Shown: piece by piece, positions 21,599-33,690 of the stretch
Position numbering within the stretch: the stretch's first letter is position 1
Layout: every line of letters begins with the position of its first letter
NCBI GenBank assembly: GCA_944739405.2
Contig: OX123187.2
Span: 77,484,450 to 77,548,449, forward strand
Direction: 5' to 3'
DNA: 64,000 nt
DNA from: Euclidia mi
Taxonomy: Eukaryota; Arthropoda; Insecta; Lepidoptera; Erebidae
Translations under genes and position numbers: made by a program
The notes under the pieces: generated by a model
The model's database searches: none
Seen by the model: the letters and a program-made list of their open reading frames with translations, nothing else
What the model was told of the DNA's origin: nothing

Positions 21599-24405
21599 GC
21601 TCTCATCTCTACAGCATTGATTCTACTTTCATGCTTCTTCTGCCATACCCATGATTCACTACCATACATCAGTGTTGGCGCCAAAACTCCCTGCAGTATA
21701 GCAAGGCGAGCTTGGTTTGGGATAATATCATTGCTGATGATGGACTGTAAGCCGCCATTCACACAATTTCCTGCTTTCACTCTCCTTTCAATATCTCCCT
21801 CACATTTTCCATCTCTCGTAAACAAAGAACCTAAATATACAAACTCGTTCACTTGCTCCACTTTTTCATCTCCTATCATTACGTCACATTCAGTTACACT
21901 ATCATCCCTCTCTATGACCATGACTTTGGTTTTGTTAACATTCACTTTCATACCTTTCTTCTTATACGCTTCATTCATCGTGGTAACCATCTGCGGCAAA
22001 TCCAACGCTGACGATGCAAATAGAACCTGATCGTCAGCGTATAGCAGGGTCTTAAACACTGACCCACCCATTCTTAATCCACATTCAGACTCTTTTAGAT
22101 CGGTCAAACAACTGTCCATGAACAGATTAAACAGCCAAGGAGACGCTACACATCCCTGTCTATCACCACGATCAATGTTAAACCAGTCCGTGTAGGCCCC
22201 GTTTATTCTGACACAGGCACTTGAATCCCTATATAAGGATTCAAGTGCCCGTATCAGACTGCTGCTCACTCCATACACATAAAGTGTTGACCAAAGTTCA
22301 TCCCTCACCACTCGATCGTAAGCCTTTTCCAGGTCAATAAAGGCGCAGAAAACCTTCTGGTGTTTACTTAAGACTTTCTCTGCAATGCACCTTAAGGAAA
22401 AGACTTGATCCGTACATCCCATTCCCTTTCTGAATCCCGCTTGCACATCCCAAATTTTACTGTCCGTTTCAGAAATCACTCTTTCAATCAGTATCTTTGC
22501 ATACAATTTGCCAACAACACTCAGGAGGCTGATACCGCGATAATTTTTGCATTCCTGCTGTGACCCTTTGCCCTTGTACAGTGGCACAATAACGGCTTTG
22601 TTCCAGTCACCTGGTACACGACCGGACCGCCAACATTTATTAAACAGTAGATACAGCAGGCTTGCAGTGACGCCTTCGCCTACCTTGAGCATTTCAGCAG
22701 ATATCCTGTCATATCCCGCAGCTTTACCCACCTTCATACTTTTCAATGCATATCGTATCTCTTCCATACTTATCCCACTTTCACAATTATCTGCCTCATT
22801 CGTTACTATATTCCTATTGTCGCTCCCTCCTCGTTCAAACAAATTCTCAAAATATACCTTCCACTGATTCAGAACTTCCCCATGCTCTCTAATAATACTT
22901 ACATTTATATTCCTCATCACACCAACTTTCGAAACCTCTGATTTGCCTCGGGCTATTCTGACCAAGTGCCAGAATAATTTGATATTGGCCCGAAAATGTT
23001 GGGCAAATTTTCTATCAAATTTATCCTTGCATTCTTCTTTCTTTCTTCTCACTATCTCTTTTACTTTATATTTCAACCTGTCATACTTTTCTTTTACAAT
23101 ACTTTCATTGTCATTCACACCACCTTGTACTCTTTTGTTGGCTCTTAAGGCCAGCAAGTCCATCCAAGCTTTGCGCGTTTCCGCAACCACACCGCTTATT
23201 TCTTGATCCCACCATTCATTACAAATTTTCTTAACGTTCTTCCTCTTGCTTACGCCACATACTTGAGTGGCTGTCTCAATCATTCCATTCTTAAACTCTT
23301 TCCAAAATTCTTCTATTTCGCACTCTTCTTTCTCAAACAAATCTTTTAACCTCACTTCCAATATCTCTTTATACTGATCGCGTATATCCTCTTCTGCCAA
23401 TCTTTCAACTTTCACTCTTTCTTTGGCAGGCGAGTGTATGCGAGGCCGATGGCGCCATTTAGTTGTTAGTCCCGCTATACGACTAACTACCAAAAAATGG
23501 TCAGTACCCACATTCAAGCCTCGGTACACTCTGGTATCTTTCACTTTTCCTTTTAAACGTTCATCTACCACAACAAAATCTAACATACTTCGTTCTGTCT
23601 GCCTTTGCCATGTATACATATGAATCATCTTGTGACTAAACAAAGTGTTAGTCACAACAAGTTTTCCCTCCATACAAATGTCCAGCAAACACTAACCATT
23701 TTCATTCACTCTCTCATCACCAAATCGCCCTAGAACCGTTTCACATCCATCACGAGACACACCTACCCAGCCTTTAAAGTCGCCTAACATAATAATTCTT
23801 TCATTATTCTCACACCTAGCAAGCACATCTTTGACCTTGTCCCAGAATTCCTCTCTGACATTCAATGGTTTGGACATGTCCGGAGCATAAACACATACAA
23901 CAAAAACTTTCATTAAGCCAATCTTTAATCGCATCCAAAGAAGCCTGGAGTTGACATATTCATATTCTTTCACACACTCATTCATTTTATCTGACAGAAT
24001 CATTCCAACTCCTCGGCTAGCCTTTTCAGACTCAACAACTCCAGACCAGTATGCACGATATTGGCCATGAGTAGTTGTTGAGCAACCTTTCTTCTTTGTT
24101 TCACTCACCCCCAGTATATCAATTTTCCTTACATCCATCGTATCACACAATTCATCGATCTTACTATCCACTCCTCCACAAACATTCACCGTTGCAAACA
24201 GGCATTCCCTAGCCCTCTTTTTGCCTCTGTTGGACGGGGAGACAAAACGTGACGTGTGGCAAAGCGCGTCGCCGTTGAGAATTTTGCCTCCCCCAGATAC
24301 GATGGGGCAGTCTGAGCCACAATGCTCAGAGAGGGATTCTCCGGTAGAACCGGTACCCTCCTGGGGTAGACTAATATTTAATCCCCTTAATGAGTCTTCA
24401 GTTAT
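21599..24405 (-). pseudogene. RTE-type LINE copy A: endonuclease plus reverse transcriptase, one stop, 3' part lost
   Basis: The minus-strand frame opens after a TGA at 24406-24408 and has no early ATG. It runs through GGGKILNGDALCHTSR, then an APE-type endonuclease (ATVNVCGGVDSKIDEL, ILGVSETKKKG, VYAPDM, MLGDFKGWVG, SMLDFVVVDERL, GTDHFLVVSRI) and a reverse transcriptase (AGYDRISAEML, NYRGISLLSVVGKLYAKI, FIDLEKAYDRV, RQGCVASPWLFNLFMDS, LLYADDQVLFA, GMKVNVNKTKVM, FVYLGSLFTRDGK), ending in ESRINAVEMRA. A single in-frame TAG (23689-23691) splits the endonuclease. The usual Asn after GDF is Lys here, a key active-site change. At about 21599 the frame passes into the CR1-type LINE and stops at 21526. 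An RTE enzyme nicks DNA and copies its RNA at the nick. Confidence 0.88.
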
Positions 24406-24475
24406 TCAAATAGCAGTGCAGGCGTATTCATATCAAACTTCGGTTGTGTAACTTCGGCATAGTGTGTTTAGACAC
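24406..24475 (-). mobile_element. probable 5' UTR edge of RTE copy A
   Basis: The minus-strand sequence before the open frame (ccgaagttacacaaccgaag) looks like the 5' leader of the LINE. The exact start is not defined because the 3' end and its target duplication are missing. Confidence 0.4.
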
Positions 24476-25870
24476 TTATAATGAACAAATGTAGGTCGGA
24501 GAGATCGCTGAAATCGTGAAAATATCAGGTCAAGAATTTTACACGAACTTGTTTGAAAAGATAGGACTATTCAAACTAAAATGTTTCCTCTACACATTAG
24601 GAAGACGCTGTTTAGCAGAACACAAAGGTTAATATTTAGAACAATAATATTTGTGAAGAATGATCATATTTGATGCATATATTGCGTACACCTATTTTGA
24701 AAACAAACGGCTGCACCGAAACTGGTGACTGACCCTCTACGTTTAATCGCTGCATGTAAATTGCCCGATTTACCGTCTATATTGACAGAGGATCGTTTTG
24801 GCGATAATAAGCATGTGACTTGTTTCCAAAATTCTCTAAAAACTCCAACTAGATTTACATCATAGCTGCAACGTATTTGTATGTGTGTAATTGATGCACT
24901 TGTACAGCAATGTGAGAGTAAGTTTACGTTACGTTTTTAGAAACAACAAAATACAAATATTACCTATTTAAATACCGGCCTTAAAATTACAGAGCGAATG
25001 ATAGTAAGGTTTATTTTATATTTATTTTATAGCTGCAATACTAAATAGAAATGAAAATAACAGTTCCACGATAATTGGTGAGTTAACAGTGTTCAACGCA
25101 TGTTTTTCTAGTCGCTAATGTTTAAACAGCACCGAGTTAAATACGTGAAACGTTTTTCAATTCCGTTAAAAGCTAAAAATATCTGCTGTTTAATTGTTCC
25201 GACCAGCGATGTTATTTACACGTGTAAAACTTATGTATTTATATACACCATGTTTGAATTACTTTGTTGATGCACTGTGTAAATGTTGGTACTATCACTG
25301 ATTGCAGGATTAAATCAGTTGCAGTTTCATTGTTTTTATAGCCTGCCAAATTGCCTCCATGCTACCTCAAGGTAAGCAGTCGCAGATTTTGAGTATTGTA
25401 TCGATGGGTGTCGATGTTCTATGACTCTTAGAATTTTACATTACCTGTCAAAATGTGGGTATGGTGGCTGTGAGCGGTGACCGTGGAAATCCTATTAATT
25501 GATATTATTCTTCAAAATGGCGGCATGAGCAGTGGGTTGCAGTAGTGCATCGTGAAGCGCTCAGATTCGATTTGAAGCTTCATCAAAGAGACTAAGTTAT
25601 CTTCAGTGAAACCATGACTACTTTAATCGACTGATGACACTCTATAGTGACGGCACTTCCACTGTTTAAGGATTTGAATAAGAGTCACTTGTATGAAGGC
25701 TTACATTTGTATTAGTTCAGGGTAATTGGGCTTGTGCCTACGTAACCTGAACCAATGGCGACAACCTGGACAACGTGTCCACTTCTTACTCACTAACCGC
25801 TGCATTCAATATCCTATCTTTCCATCAATTTGGAGATTTAATATATATTGATATGTTAAAATAAATGACT
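24476..25870. other. intergenic sequence, nothing recognised
   Basis: The sequence is AT-rich without frames, repeats or element ends. A single aaaatggcggcatgag word occurs at about 25516. Confidence 0.5.
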
Positions 25871-25873
25871 GCA

Positions 25874-25990
25874 CGGTTGCCGTAGTGGTTTAGGCGGCCG
25901 CCTCACCGCTTGACACTGCGCCGAGTGTTGTGGGCTCGATCACCACACGAGGCAACACTTTGTGTAATTCACAAATTGTTGTTTCGAGTA
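25874..25990 (+). mobile_element. tRNA-derived SINE (family E)
   Basis: The segment gcacggttgccgtagtggtt taggcgg supplies an A-box-like block and gtgttgtgggctcgatcacc a B-box-like block, followed by acacgaggcaacactttgtg. Diverged copies lie at 26646-26765 and 28966-29065. Ends and target duplication were not resolved. Confidence 0.65.
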
Positions 25991-26014
25991 ACGCAAGGAT
26001 TTTATATATTAAGA
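25988..26014 (-). mobile_element. 5'-terminal scrap of the short Helitron family
   Basis: Twenty-seven bases from gtaacgcaaggattttatat to aaga match the first 27 bases of the short Helitrons, on the minus strand. The rest of the element is absent. Confidence 0.7.
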
Positions 26015-26029
26015 TTTATATTATGGTTT

Positions 26030-26645
26030 ATGTGTTATCTAAATATACAACTTGTATTACTGTAAATTTCATCTAACTCTGTTCGGTAGTTTTAACGCGA
26101 AAGAATGTCAAACGGAAAAACACACTATCGCATTACATATCTACTGGATATGAGTGGATAATCGTACCGGTTCCGCTTCATAGTTTTAATTACTCAAAAT
26201 TACGCCCTAATATAATTAGCATTAGATGTTGTTCGAAGGTGTACCGGGCAAAACAGAATTTGATTTTAGACTTGAAATTAATTTTGCGAGAAACTTAAAA
26301 ATATAAAATATTTTTCGTACTTTACCAAAAAGGCCACATACACCCTAGCGCATCACAAAAAATACCACCAAAAAGAGTAATATTTCATCTTAATAAGAGG
26401 CACTTGTTTCGAAGCGCTTGCTTCCATGACGAATTGAAATGATTCCACGTGACGCCATCAAAACATTTGACAAATGGTTTTGTATGAAAAATAAATAATA
26501 TTATGTTTGTATCCAGTCAGCTTTTACAGCTTAGCTTGATGATCATCAAATTGATTTCGTCTACTATAATAGTAGTCATCATGATAATAAAGTTGCAACA
26601 ATTTAAATTCGTAGGAGTTGTTTGTTACTTAATATTGAGATAGTA
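26030..26645. other. intergenic sequence, nothing recognised
   Basis: No frame above 60 codons and no repeat was seen. Confidence 0.45.
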
Positions 26646-26765
26646 CGTATGGCGTAGTGGTTTAAGCAGTCGCCTTGCCATTTAACGTTGCACTGAGTAT
26701 TGTCGGTTCTATCCCAAACGTAAAATACTATGTGGAATAATCATGTCGTTGTTTAGAGTCCAAAC
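26646..26765 (+). mobile_element. tRNA-derived SINE (family E), diverged
   Basis: The order tggcgtagtggtttaagcag, tgcactgagtattgtcggtt ctatccc and tcatgtcgttgttt parallels 25874-25990 with many substitutions. Confidence 0.55.
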
Positions 26766-26796
26766 TCGAATGATTTGATGATCACTAACGGCCATT

Positions 26797-26925
26797 TTCA
26801 ATATTCGAACTATAGATAGATCTGTAGATTTCAGACTCGTGTTTGACATATTTAGTATGGAGCTTATGTCAAACACTGTCAAAAACGAATCTAAAACATA
26901 CAGATCTATCCATATTTCGAATATA
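26797..26925. mobile_element. small foldback MITE, imperfect ~57-bp arms
   Basis: The arms 26799-26855 and 26869-26925 pair over most of their length: tattcgaa...agatagatctgta and gtttgacata on the left face tatgtcaaac and tacagatctatcc...ttcgaata on the right, around a centre tttagtatggagct. No target duplication was found. Confidence 0.7.
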
Positions 26926-27380
26926 GAATTCCGTAGTTAAACACCTAAGTGTTATTTGTGTCCGTTGGTTAGGGTTTGGAAAGTCCCCTACGATAGAGGA
27001 TTTATTTCAAGCACGAAGTCTGACACACACACACATACACACATATTATTTTAAAACGGTTTACCAATGATTTTTTTTATTTAAATAATGTTGTAATATA
27101 TTTATTGACCATTAATTTGACTCGATGTTTCGGCATGTTTAGCGGCAAGCGACGGTCACAAGAGGTATGATTCTTAAAAATGCTACTGGGGATATCAAAT
27201 TACAGACAAGTCATCCTCATCTATTGGGATAAAAAGATTCGATGATCACTTAATATAATTTAATTTTTGGTTTCATTTAGGTATCGACTACATTCATTAT
27301 AAAGCAAAATTAAGCTCTTGAAATGTATTCTGCTAAAATAGATCAATATTTTCAAATACTTAAATCAAGATAATTTAATT
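26926..27380. other. intergenic sequence with a short (CA)n run
   Basis: A cacacacacacatacacaca run lies at about 27020-27045. Nothing else was recognised. Confidence 0.5.
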
Positions 27381-27630
27381 GCCTCCGCAGTCCAGTGGAT
27401 AGCGTACGTCTGCTGATCGCAGGTCCTGGGTTCGATTCCCGGGTCGGGCAAAAGTGTAACTGGGTTTCTCCGAATTCACAGTAGCAGCACGGAGTCTGGT
27501 GATGTGCCCGGTAACGGCAATAGGCTCGCCCCCGATTACGTGGGACCTTAAAATTCATGGCGAAATGTGGATGTAATATTACATCTCTGCCTACCCTATC
27601 GGGGATACAGGCGTGAGCCCATAAAAAATA
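27381..27630 (+). mobile_element. tRNA-derived SINE (family A)
   Basis: The head gcctccgcagtccagtggat agcg and B box gggttcgattcccgg are followed by gtagcagcacggagtctggt, ggcaataggctcgcc and the LINE-like tail ctctgcctaccctatcgggg atacaggcgtgag. The 68-codon minus-strand frame across it is SINE sequence. A clean target duplication was not found. Confidence 0.88.
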
Positions 27631-27955
27631 TTTATTGGTATCCTAAATACAATTAAACTTGAAGTTTTAAATTAACGTAGAATTTCAATCACGACACTGA
27701 TCACCAAAAGCGTGTAGTCAAAACAGATTTTGATTTAATAACTTCTTTGACCGAGACAAGGCAAGTAAAACTCTAAATTAAATCTAACCGATTGTCCATA
27801 ACACGTATCTCGGGAACCACAAATCTCAGTACGACCATTTTCCGCACCCTACAACTTTTATTTATTTATTTAAACTTTATGTACGATACACAATGTAAGT
27901 ACAATGGCGGACTTAATGCCATCGAGGCATTTTCTCCCAGTCAACTATAGGTTGC
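27631..27955. other. intergenic sequence, nothing recognised
   Basis: AT-rich, no frames or repeats. Confidence 0.45.
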
Positions 27956-28169
27956 ATACATACATAGGCACACGCCTGTTGCCCCGAAGGGGTAGGCAGA
28001 GGCATATTAAACGCCCACTTTTCGCCAGTGTTTTCATCCCACGTAATAGGTGGCGAGCCTATTGCCGCTTATCGGGATATTTTGTTTGCCAGAGCCTCAT
28101 CCGTTGATCGGCAGGTGCACCATTTGCAGGTGAGGTTGGCTTGGGACCCTAAGTTCTTGGTGGGAACCC
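27956..28169 (-). mobile_element. SINE (family B)
   Basis: It is almost identical to the copy at 12430-12662: plus-strand gcatacatacataggcacac, ccgaaggggtaggcagaggc, gatcggcaggtgcaccattt and ccctaagttcttggtgggaa. Two 60-codon frames inside it are not genes. Confidence 0.88.
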
Positions 28170-28333
28170 TATGCTACCATAGGGTGATACAAGATAATTG
28201 TGGTAGGTGTTCAAATTAGTTTAAAGAGCTTAATAAATGTATATGACAAGTAACATAAATATGATAATATACAATACATACATATTTTATACAATATGAC
28301 TACATATACCTATACATTAAAGATAAATATATA

Positions 28334-28753
28334 TGACGGCGCATTACCAGCGCCTCTTTATTATTTCACGTCGGAACGGAAATTGTAGATGTCATGAAAT
28401 ATCATCACGTCATTAGTAAAGTCTCTAAACGAATCGAAAGTGCTGCCGGCCGGTTGTGACGTTTGCTGTCTATTGGCAGGGGCAGTGACGGTGTTCGTGT
28501 GGACTTGTCTGGCGGGCTCGGGCACATTCAGTCGGGTCGCTTGTTTGACAGTACATCATGAATCTGTCCTCGGTTCGTTAATAGACTTGCAAGTGAAAGT
28601 GTTAGACTATAATTGTTAAGATAGTGCCTTTCGTGTTAAAGTAGTCAGTGTATTTTAGTTAGTGTGTATTCAATGCACAAGAACCCAGCTGCGCCCACTT
28701 AGTAGGAACTCTGAAGCGATTATATCGGCCAACAATCTAGCTACCCGTCTACA
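28334..28753 (+). repeat. left LTR of the LARD-like element (420 bp)
   Basis: It begins TGACGGCGCATTACCAGCGC and ends CTACCCGTCTACA. Compared with the right LTR it has 9 extra bases near 28532-28543 (tcgggtcgcttg). Confidence 0.92.
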
Positions 28754-28965
28754 TCATTTGTGGGATAAAATTGTGTAATGCAACGTATACACACGACGCA
28801 AGTGAGGGCGATTGTGCTGCTGCCGTTTTGGTGAATTAGTTGATATCTCAATTGCAATCGTGGTGAGCGTATTTTATCTGATTTTTTATTTTGTGACGAT
28901 AGTTGCAAAACGTTCGTGGTTAGCAGAATACTGCTACAAGTTTAGTAACCTTGGGAATGTCAAAA

Positions 28966-29065
28966 TGGTTGTAGTGCTCACGTCGCCATCACATCGTACC
29001 GAGTGTCGTGGGATCGATTCCTACATGAGACACGAAGTTGTGTTTAAACAGGCTTTTACTGGGAA
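28966..29065 (+). mobile_element. SINE (family E)-like segment inside the LARD
   Basis: The order gtagtgctcacgtcgcc, accgagtgtcgtgggatcga ttcc and gagacacgaagttgtgt parallels 25874-25990. It is diverged and its ends are unclear. Confidence 0.45.
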
Positions 29066-31045
29066 ACCGTTTGACCTTTGCGGTGTGGTGTTGCCCGTGA
29101 CATGATAATTTGAATAGGCTACTGTTTAATAGCTTAAAGAAGAAACAAGGAAAGAAAAAAAAAGAAAATTGTGGGTAGTATACCGAATGATTAAATTGCG
29201 ACCATTGTTGTACTTTACGTTAGCGTAGGGTTGTCTATGAATGCTACTGTGACCTAGCTATAGCGTAGATATTGAAAATACGTTTTGTGTTTGAAAATCA
29301 AGTTAAAAAGAAAACGATTGTTTATATCTTTTTCTTAATAAATCATGTGAGGGTGGCTTGCGATCACGAACCTTGTGAACGTATGTTTGCCTGCCTAGGT
29401 CGGCAAATGGTTTCTCTCTGGTCTCGCGTGCAGCCGTTTGTGGACATAGTATGTAAAAGTAACAAGACTGAACGTACAGGCCGACTTGCATTATTCTAAC
29501 CAAGTGTCTCTAGTGCAGCTGTAATATTGGATTTAAAACCAACACCTAGCTTCGGTTAGTTTTCTGCTAAATCTGGAACAGTACCTCCGGTCTAGACTGT
29601 CCTTCGCAGGGCAGCGGCGCTAAATGGTAGATTCGCGTATAAAGTTGTTCGACTAATCGTATACTAAGTTCATAGTATAAGGCTGTGCTGAACTGTTGCG
29701 GCTGACCGCGCTAATTTTGTGTGGAACGGATTGTAGCGTTTATTTTTTAAATAGACGTGTGACCTGTAGTGCTGTTTAGAACTTTAGACGTGTAGTTGGT
29801 TATTTCGTGTGTAACCTGACCGCCCATAGTCGAAAGATATTGCTGGCGCCATTATTTTACCGATTCGTAGTGTTGATAATACCTACGGTTTTCGTTTAAA
29901 CGTGATTAGAGCCTAAGTTAAAAGCTGTACTTTTGCTCGTTATGGTTCTGATTTGTACAGACGAATCTCGGTATTACAATTAAACCTGCTTCTTATTGTA
30001 CGCAAATTTTAACATGTCGTTAGATGTGGCACTAATAAAAATGTTTGGTGTTACCTTACTGTAATTAATAGATGGCACCACTAGTAAAATTAAATTGAAT
30101 TTTAAGATTTTACGCGTGAAAATTACCTATTGTGTGTTTTTAAAATTCATGTGATACGCTGGGAATTTTTATCAAGTGTCATGAGTTCTCTGGCCAATTC
30201 CAAGTAATGCTTAGGACGTTTAGAAGTGACAGTGTTTCTAGTAGAAGCTGTTAAAGTCTATTATCAGACGTAGAAGAAAATGATTGAGTTAGCATCGTAG
30301 TGCGTTACAATAATCAGTTTCAGAGATTTTAATTTTCATTGTAGGTAGAACTAGGTTAGTGATCGTTACTGATGATTGTGTGCTTAGTTTTCTCATTAAA
30401 TGGGTACTTTGTTAGTCGTTGTTGTGATAATTTTGTGGTACCCACGTTTCCGTTGGTGTAGATTTGCATAAACTGGATAAGCCCTTTGTGCAGCTGCATG
30501 GTTAGCCATGCGTTGCACAAACAAGACAGCCATTAGTGCATTTATCATAGTATCACAAAAGTTGTGCATTCAAGACGACGCGAAAGGTCCGTTGCTGTAT
30601 CGCTATTGATTAGGTTAGGTTATGCTTCGTATTAAGACTATCCATGACAAAATTATAACGCTGAAAAGACTGATTGGATACTTGGTAGTAAACTTAACAT
30701 CTACACTATCGGCGTAGTAAGATTTTCTTATAGTCTGCTATGTGATAAGGAAAAACAAAGCAACATGTTGAACAAACCTAATTTAAGTTTACTTTGTTAA
30801 ACGCTCGAAATGATTATCCGGGTGGTGTTGTGTAACCACATGAAGGTTGCATAGCGTGCTGTTGAAGACACGATGGATGTCAGAGTATGAACATTGCAAT
30901 ATTTTAATGAGTTTCTTATTATTTGAACAGGGTTCCGAATTGAGTATGCGTGTTGTTCAACATGTCCGCTTCGAGAGAAAGAGTTAGTTATGATTTTCAT
31001 TAAAACCTGTGATTATTTTGATCAGAGTACCTTTTATTGCCCACC

Positions 31046-31195
31046 GACAAGCCTGTGTGGCAATGACAAGCCTGTGTGGCAATAACTGGCCTGTGTGGCA
31101 ATGACAGGCCTGTGTGGCAATGATTGGCCTGAGTGGCAATGAGTAGCCTGTATGGCATCGACAGGTGTGTGTCATTGACTGGCCTGTGTGGTACT
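31046..31195. repeat. 20-bp minisatellite, about seven copies
   Basis: The unit ggcctgtgtggcaatgaca repeats with small changes, losing register near 31165. It lies inside the LARD-like element. Confidence 0.9.
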
Positions 31196-32904
31196 CAACC
31201 TCTGGAACGCAGGCGGGACATACGTATGTCCCAGGAAAATTTGTTCCGTCCAGCGCTTGCGGGAAACACGTATGTCCAGCAACGACAGCGCCATGTTTCA
31301 CTACTTGAAATGACGTTAAAATAATTTCACCAATAAGATTATGTTCCACTATTGCAAAGTATGAGTATTCTTTTTAATTCTGCATAGTAATTGGTTGTCA
31401 TTTTTATAGACTTTTTTTTGCAATAATAACGACTGAAAATTGTTTGCCACAAGTTCGATTTCGCGCGCGTTAGAGTGACGACAGCTCTACTTTGAAAAAC
31501 GTGTAGCGTTGCAATCTCGTCATTTCACTATAATATATGTATTATATGTCATTATACTCGGAAACTAATCTTGTTTGCTATAAAATAAAGTTAAGATATG
31601 ATCATTGTATAAATTATAACGAAAAACGATTTACAAAATATCATTATCAAAAATGGCGGCAAGTTGTAAATACACCCGTCCGCATTTCAGTTTTGTAAGA
31701 TTAGGTAGTTAAAAGTCGGTACTATTACTCAAAACATTTCTTATTTATCACAAACTAATGAGTAAATAGTAATAAAATAATAAACTTATGGTTTTGATAT
31801 TTACGAAAGTGAATCTAAGTCGGCACAGTTTCGCGCGCGATTATGGCGGCCGTTTCGTATTCCGATGATGTGTTTAAACTTTTGTTGATTTATAAAAATA
31901 TAAGTGAAGTTGATAGTAACTGTTGATCAAATTCAATAATTCATTAAATAAGGTATATAAAGTGATGTAAATAATTGCTAAAATGCTAAATATTTGTGAG
32001 ATAGTGTGTGTTAAAAGTTTTATTGAAGAGGATTTTTTCATGTTTTCGAGTTTTATTTCAACGAACTGCAGAGAAAAGGTAATTATATATCATATATCTA
32101 TAATAAGGTTTTTAAACATATTTCAAGGATGCAAAAACCGTCATTATTTTTGTGATACGTTGAAAACTAACTGAGATATAGGTAAAATAATGACGCCGGT
32201 CAGCTGTTGCTCGATCAAGAGGTAAAACAGCCTGCACTACCTGCCATTTTTTATTTTTTACGTCCCGCGCGGGAGGGGTTAAAAGTCTATGTGACATCGA
32301 CTGGGTGGTAGACGTTAACCGACGTAAATGATTTAGTTGATCTTGTCCCTTCAGTGTGTGTGAATTGCTAGATGATACATTCAACGAATTTAAATTTGAC
32401 ATGTAATATGTATTCCGTGTGAAACAAACAGTTAAGCATAATCAATTAATTGGTCAGAAGGCCGAGACGGCGGTGATTGATGTAGAACTCGATGATTCTC
32501 CTCATTGACTCGGTAGATGCGTAACACTATCAGCAGGCTCCTATACTATTTCAGTAGCATTTGATACAAACACAAAACAATAATAAAAAAAAAACACAGC
32601 AGGATCAGATAACCTTTGCATCAACTCAAACCATGAGCCAATTGACCACGAAGTTCAAATTCACGCTGAAAAAGACGGTTCATAACTAATAGGTGATGTT
32701 AGACTTGATGTAGCATAGGTTTAGTTTAGCTGGGCGTAGGTTTGACATCTCCTGCGGCATGCTACATTATTACTTGCTTGATCATATTATGACATTTAAA
32801 AGATTACTTGGTTATTTAAATTTAACTGTAGTCTGGAACTGTTGCAAAGATCTGAAATAGATAAGCTGGACTGGCTGTTGTTAAGTAGGTCGTAGGGCTG
32901 GCGC

Positions 32905-33690
32905 CGACCGGTCCATGCCTTGTTTGAAGGATGATCGAAGGGACGCACTGGACACTGTTTGCCGGGGCAGTGCCGTCCGGTCCATGCCTTGTTTGGAGGA
33001 TGGTCGAAGGGACGCACTCGCGCCCGGTCCAGGCTTCAATCTGGGTTATGTGGTTAGGTTAGGGCTGGTGCCGTCCAATCCATGCCTTGTTTGAAGGATG
33101 GTCGAAGGGACGCACTGGACGCTGGTCGCCGGGGCAGTGCCATCCGGTCCATGCCTTGTTTGGAGGATGGTCGAAGGGACGCACTCGCGCCCGGTCCAGG
33201 CTTCAATCTGGGTTATGTGGTTAGGTTAGGGCTGGTGCCGTCCAATCCATGCCTTGTTTGAAGGATGGTCGACGGGACGCACTGGACGCTGGTCTCCGGG
33301 GCAGTGCCGTCCGGTCCATGCCTTGTTTGGAGGATGGTCGAAGGGACACACTTGCGCCGGGTCTAGGCTTCAATCTGGGTTATGTGGTTAGGTTAGGGCT
33401 GGTGCCGTCCGGTCCATGCCTTGTTTGGAGAATGGTCGAAGGGACGCACTCGCGCCCGGTCCAGGCTTCAATCTGTGTTATTTGGTTAGGTTAGGGCTGG
33501 TGCCGTCCGGTCCATGCCTTGTTGAAGGATGGTCGAAGGGACGCACTGGACGCTGGTCGCCGGGGCAGTGCCGTTCAGTCCATGCCTTGTTTGGAGGATG
33601 GTCGAAGGGACGCACTCGCGCCCGGTCCAGACTTCAATCTGGGTAATGTAGTTAGGTTAGTCGTAGGGCAGTGTCGTCCGGTCCAGTGAG
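32905..33690. repeat. higher-order tandem array, ~70 + ~98 bp subunits
   Basis: The word ggtccatgccttgtttg(g/a)a or a near variant recurs near 32909, 32979, 33078, 33146, 33245, 33315, 33412, 33508 and 33578. Spacing alternates between about 70 and 98 bp, giving a ~168-bp compound unit. The longer subunit ends in tatgtggttaggttagggct. Frames of 70-81 codons here are by-products of the array. Confidence 0.9.

Noticed and set aside
33249..33646. Frames of 76-81 codons with MPCLEDGRRD repeats
   Set aside because: They read the tandem array in one frame; unit length variation breaks the frame and no start or promoter context is seen.
33040..33660. Telomere repeat (TTAGG)n
   Set aside because: Only two adjacent copies occur per array unit; this is not a telomeric tract.
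31046..33690. CRISPR-like spaced repeats
   Set aside because: The units are contiguous and diverging minisatellites without unique spacers, in a eukaryotic retroelement.
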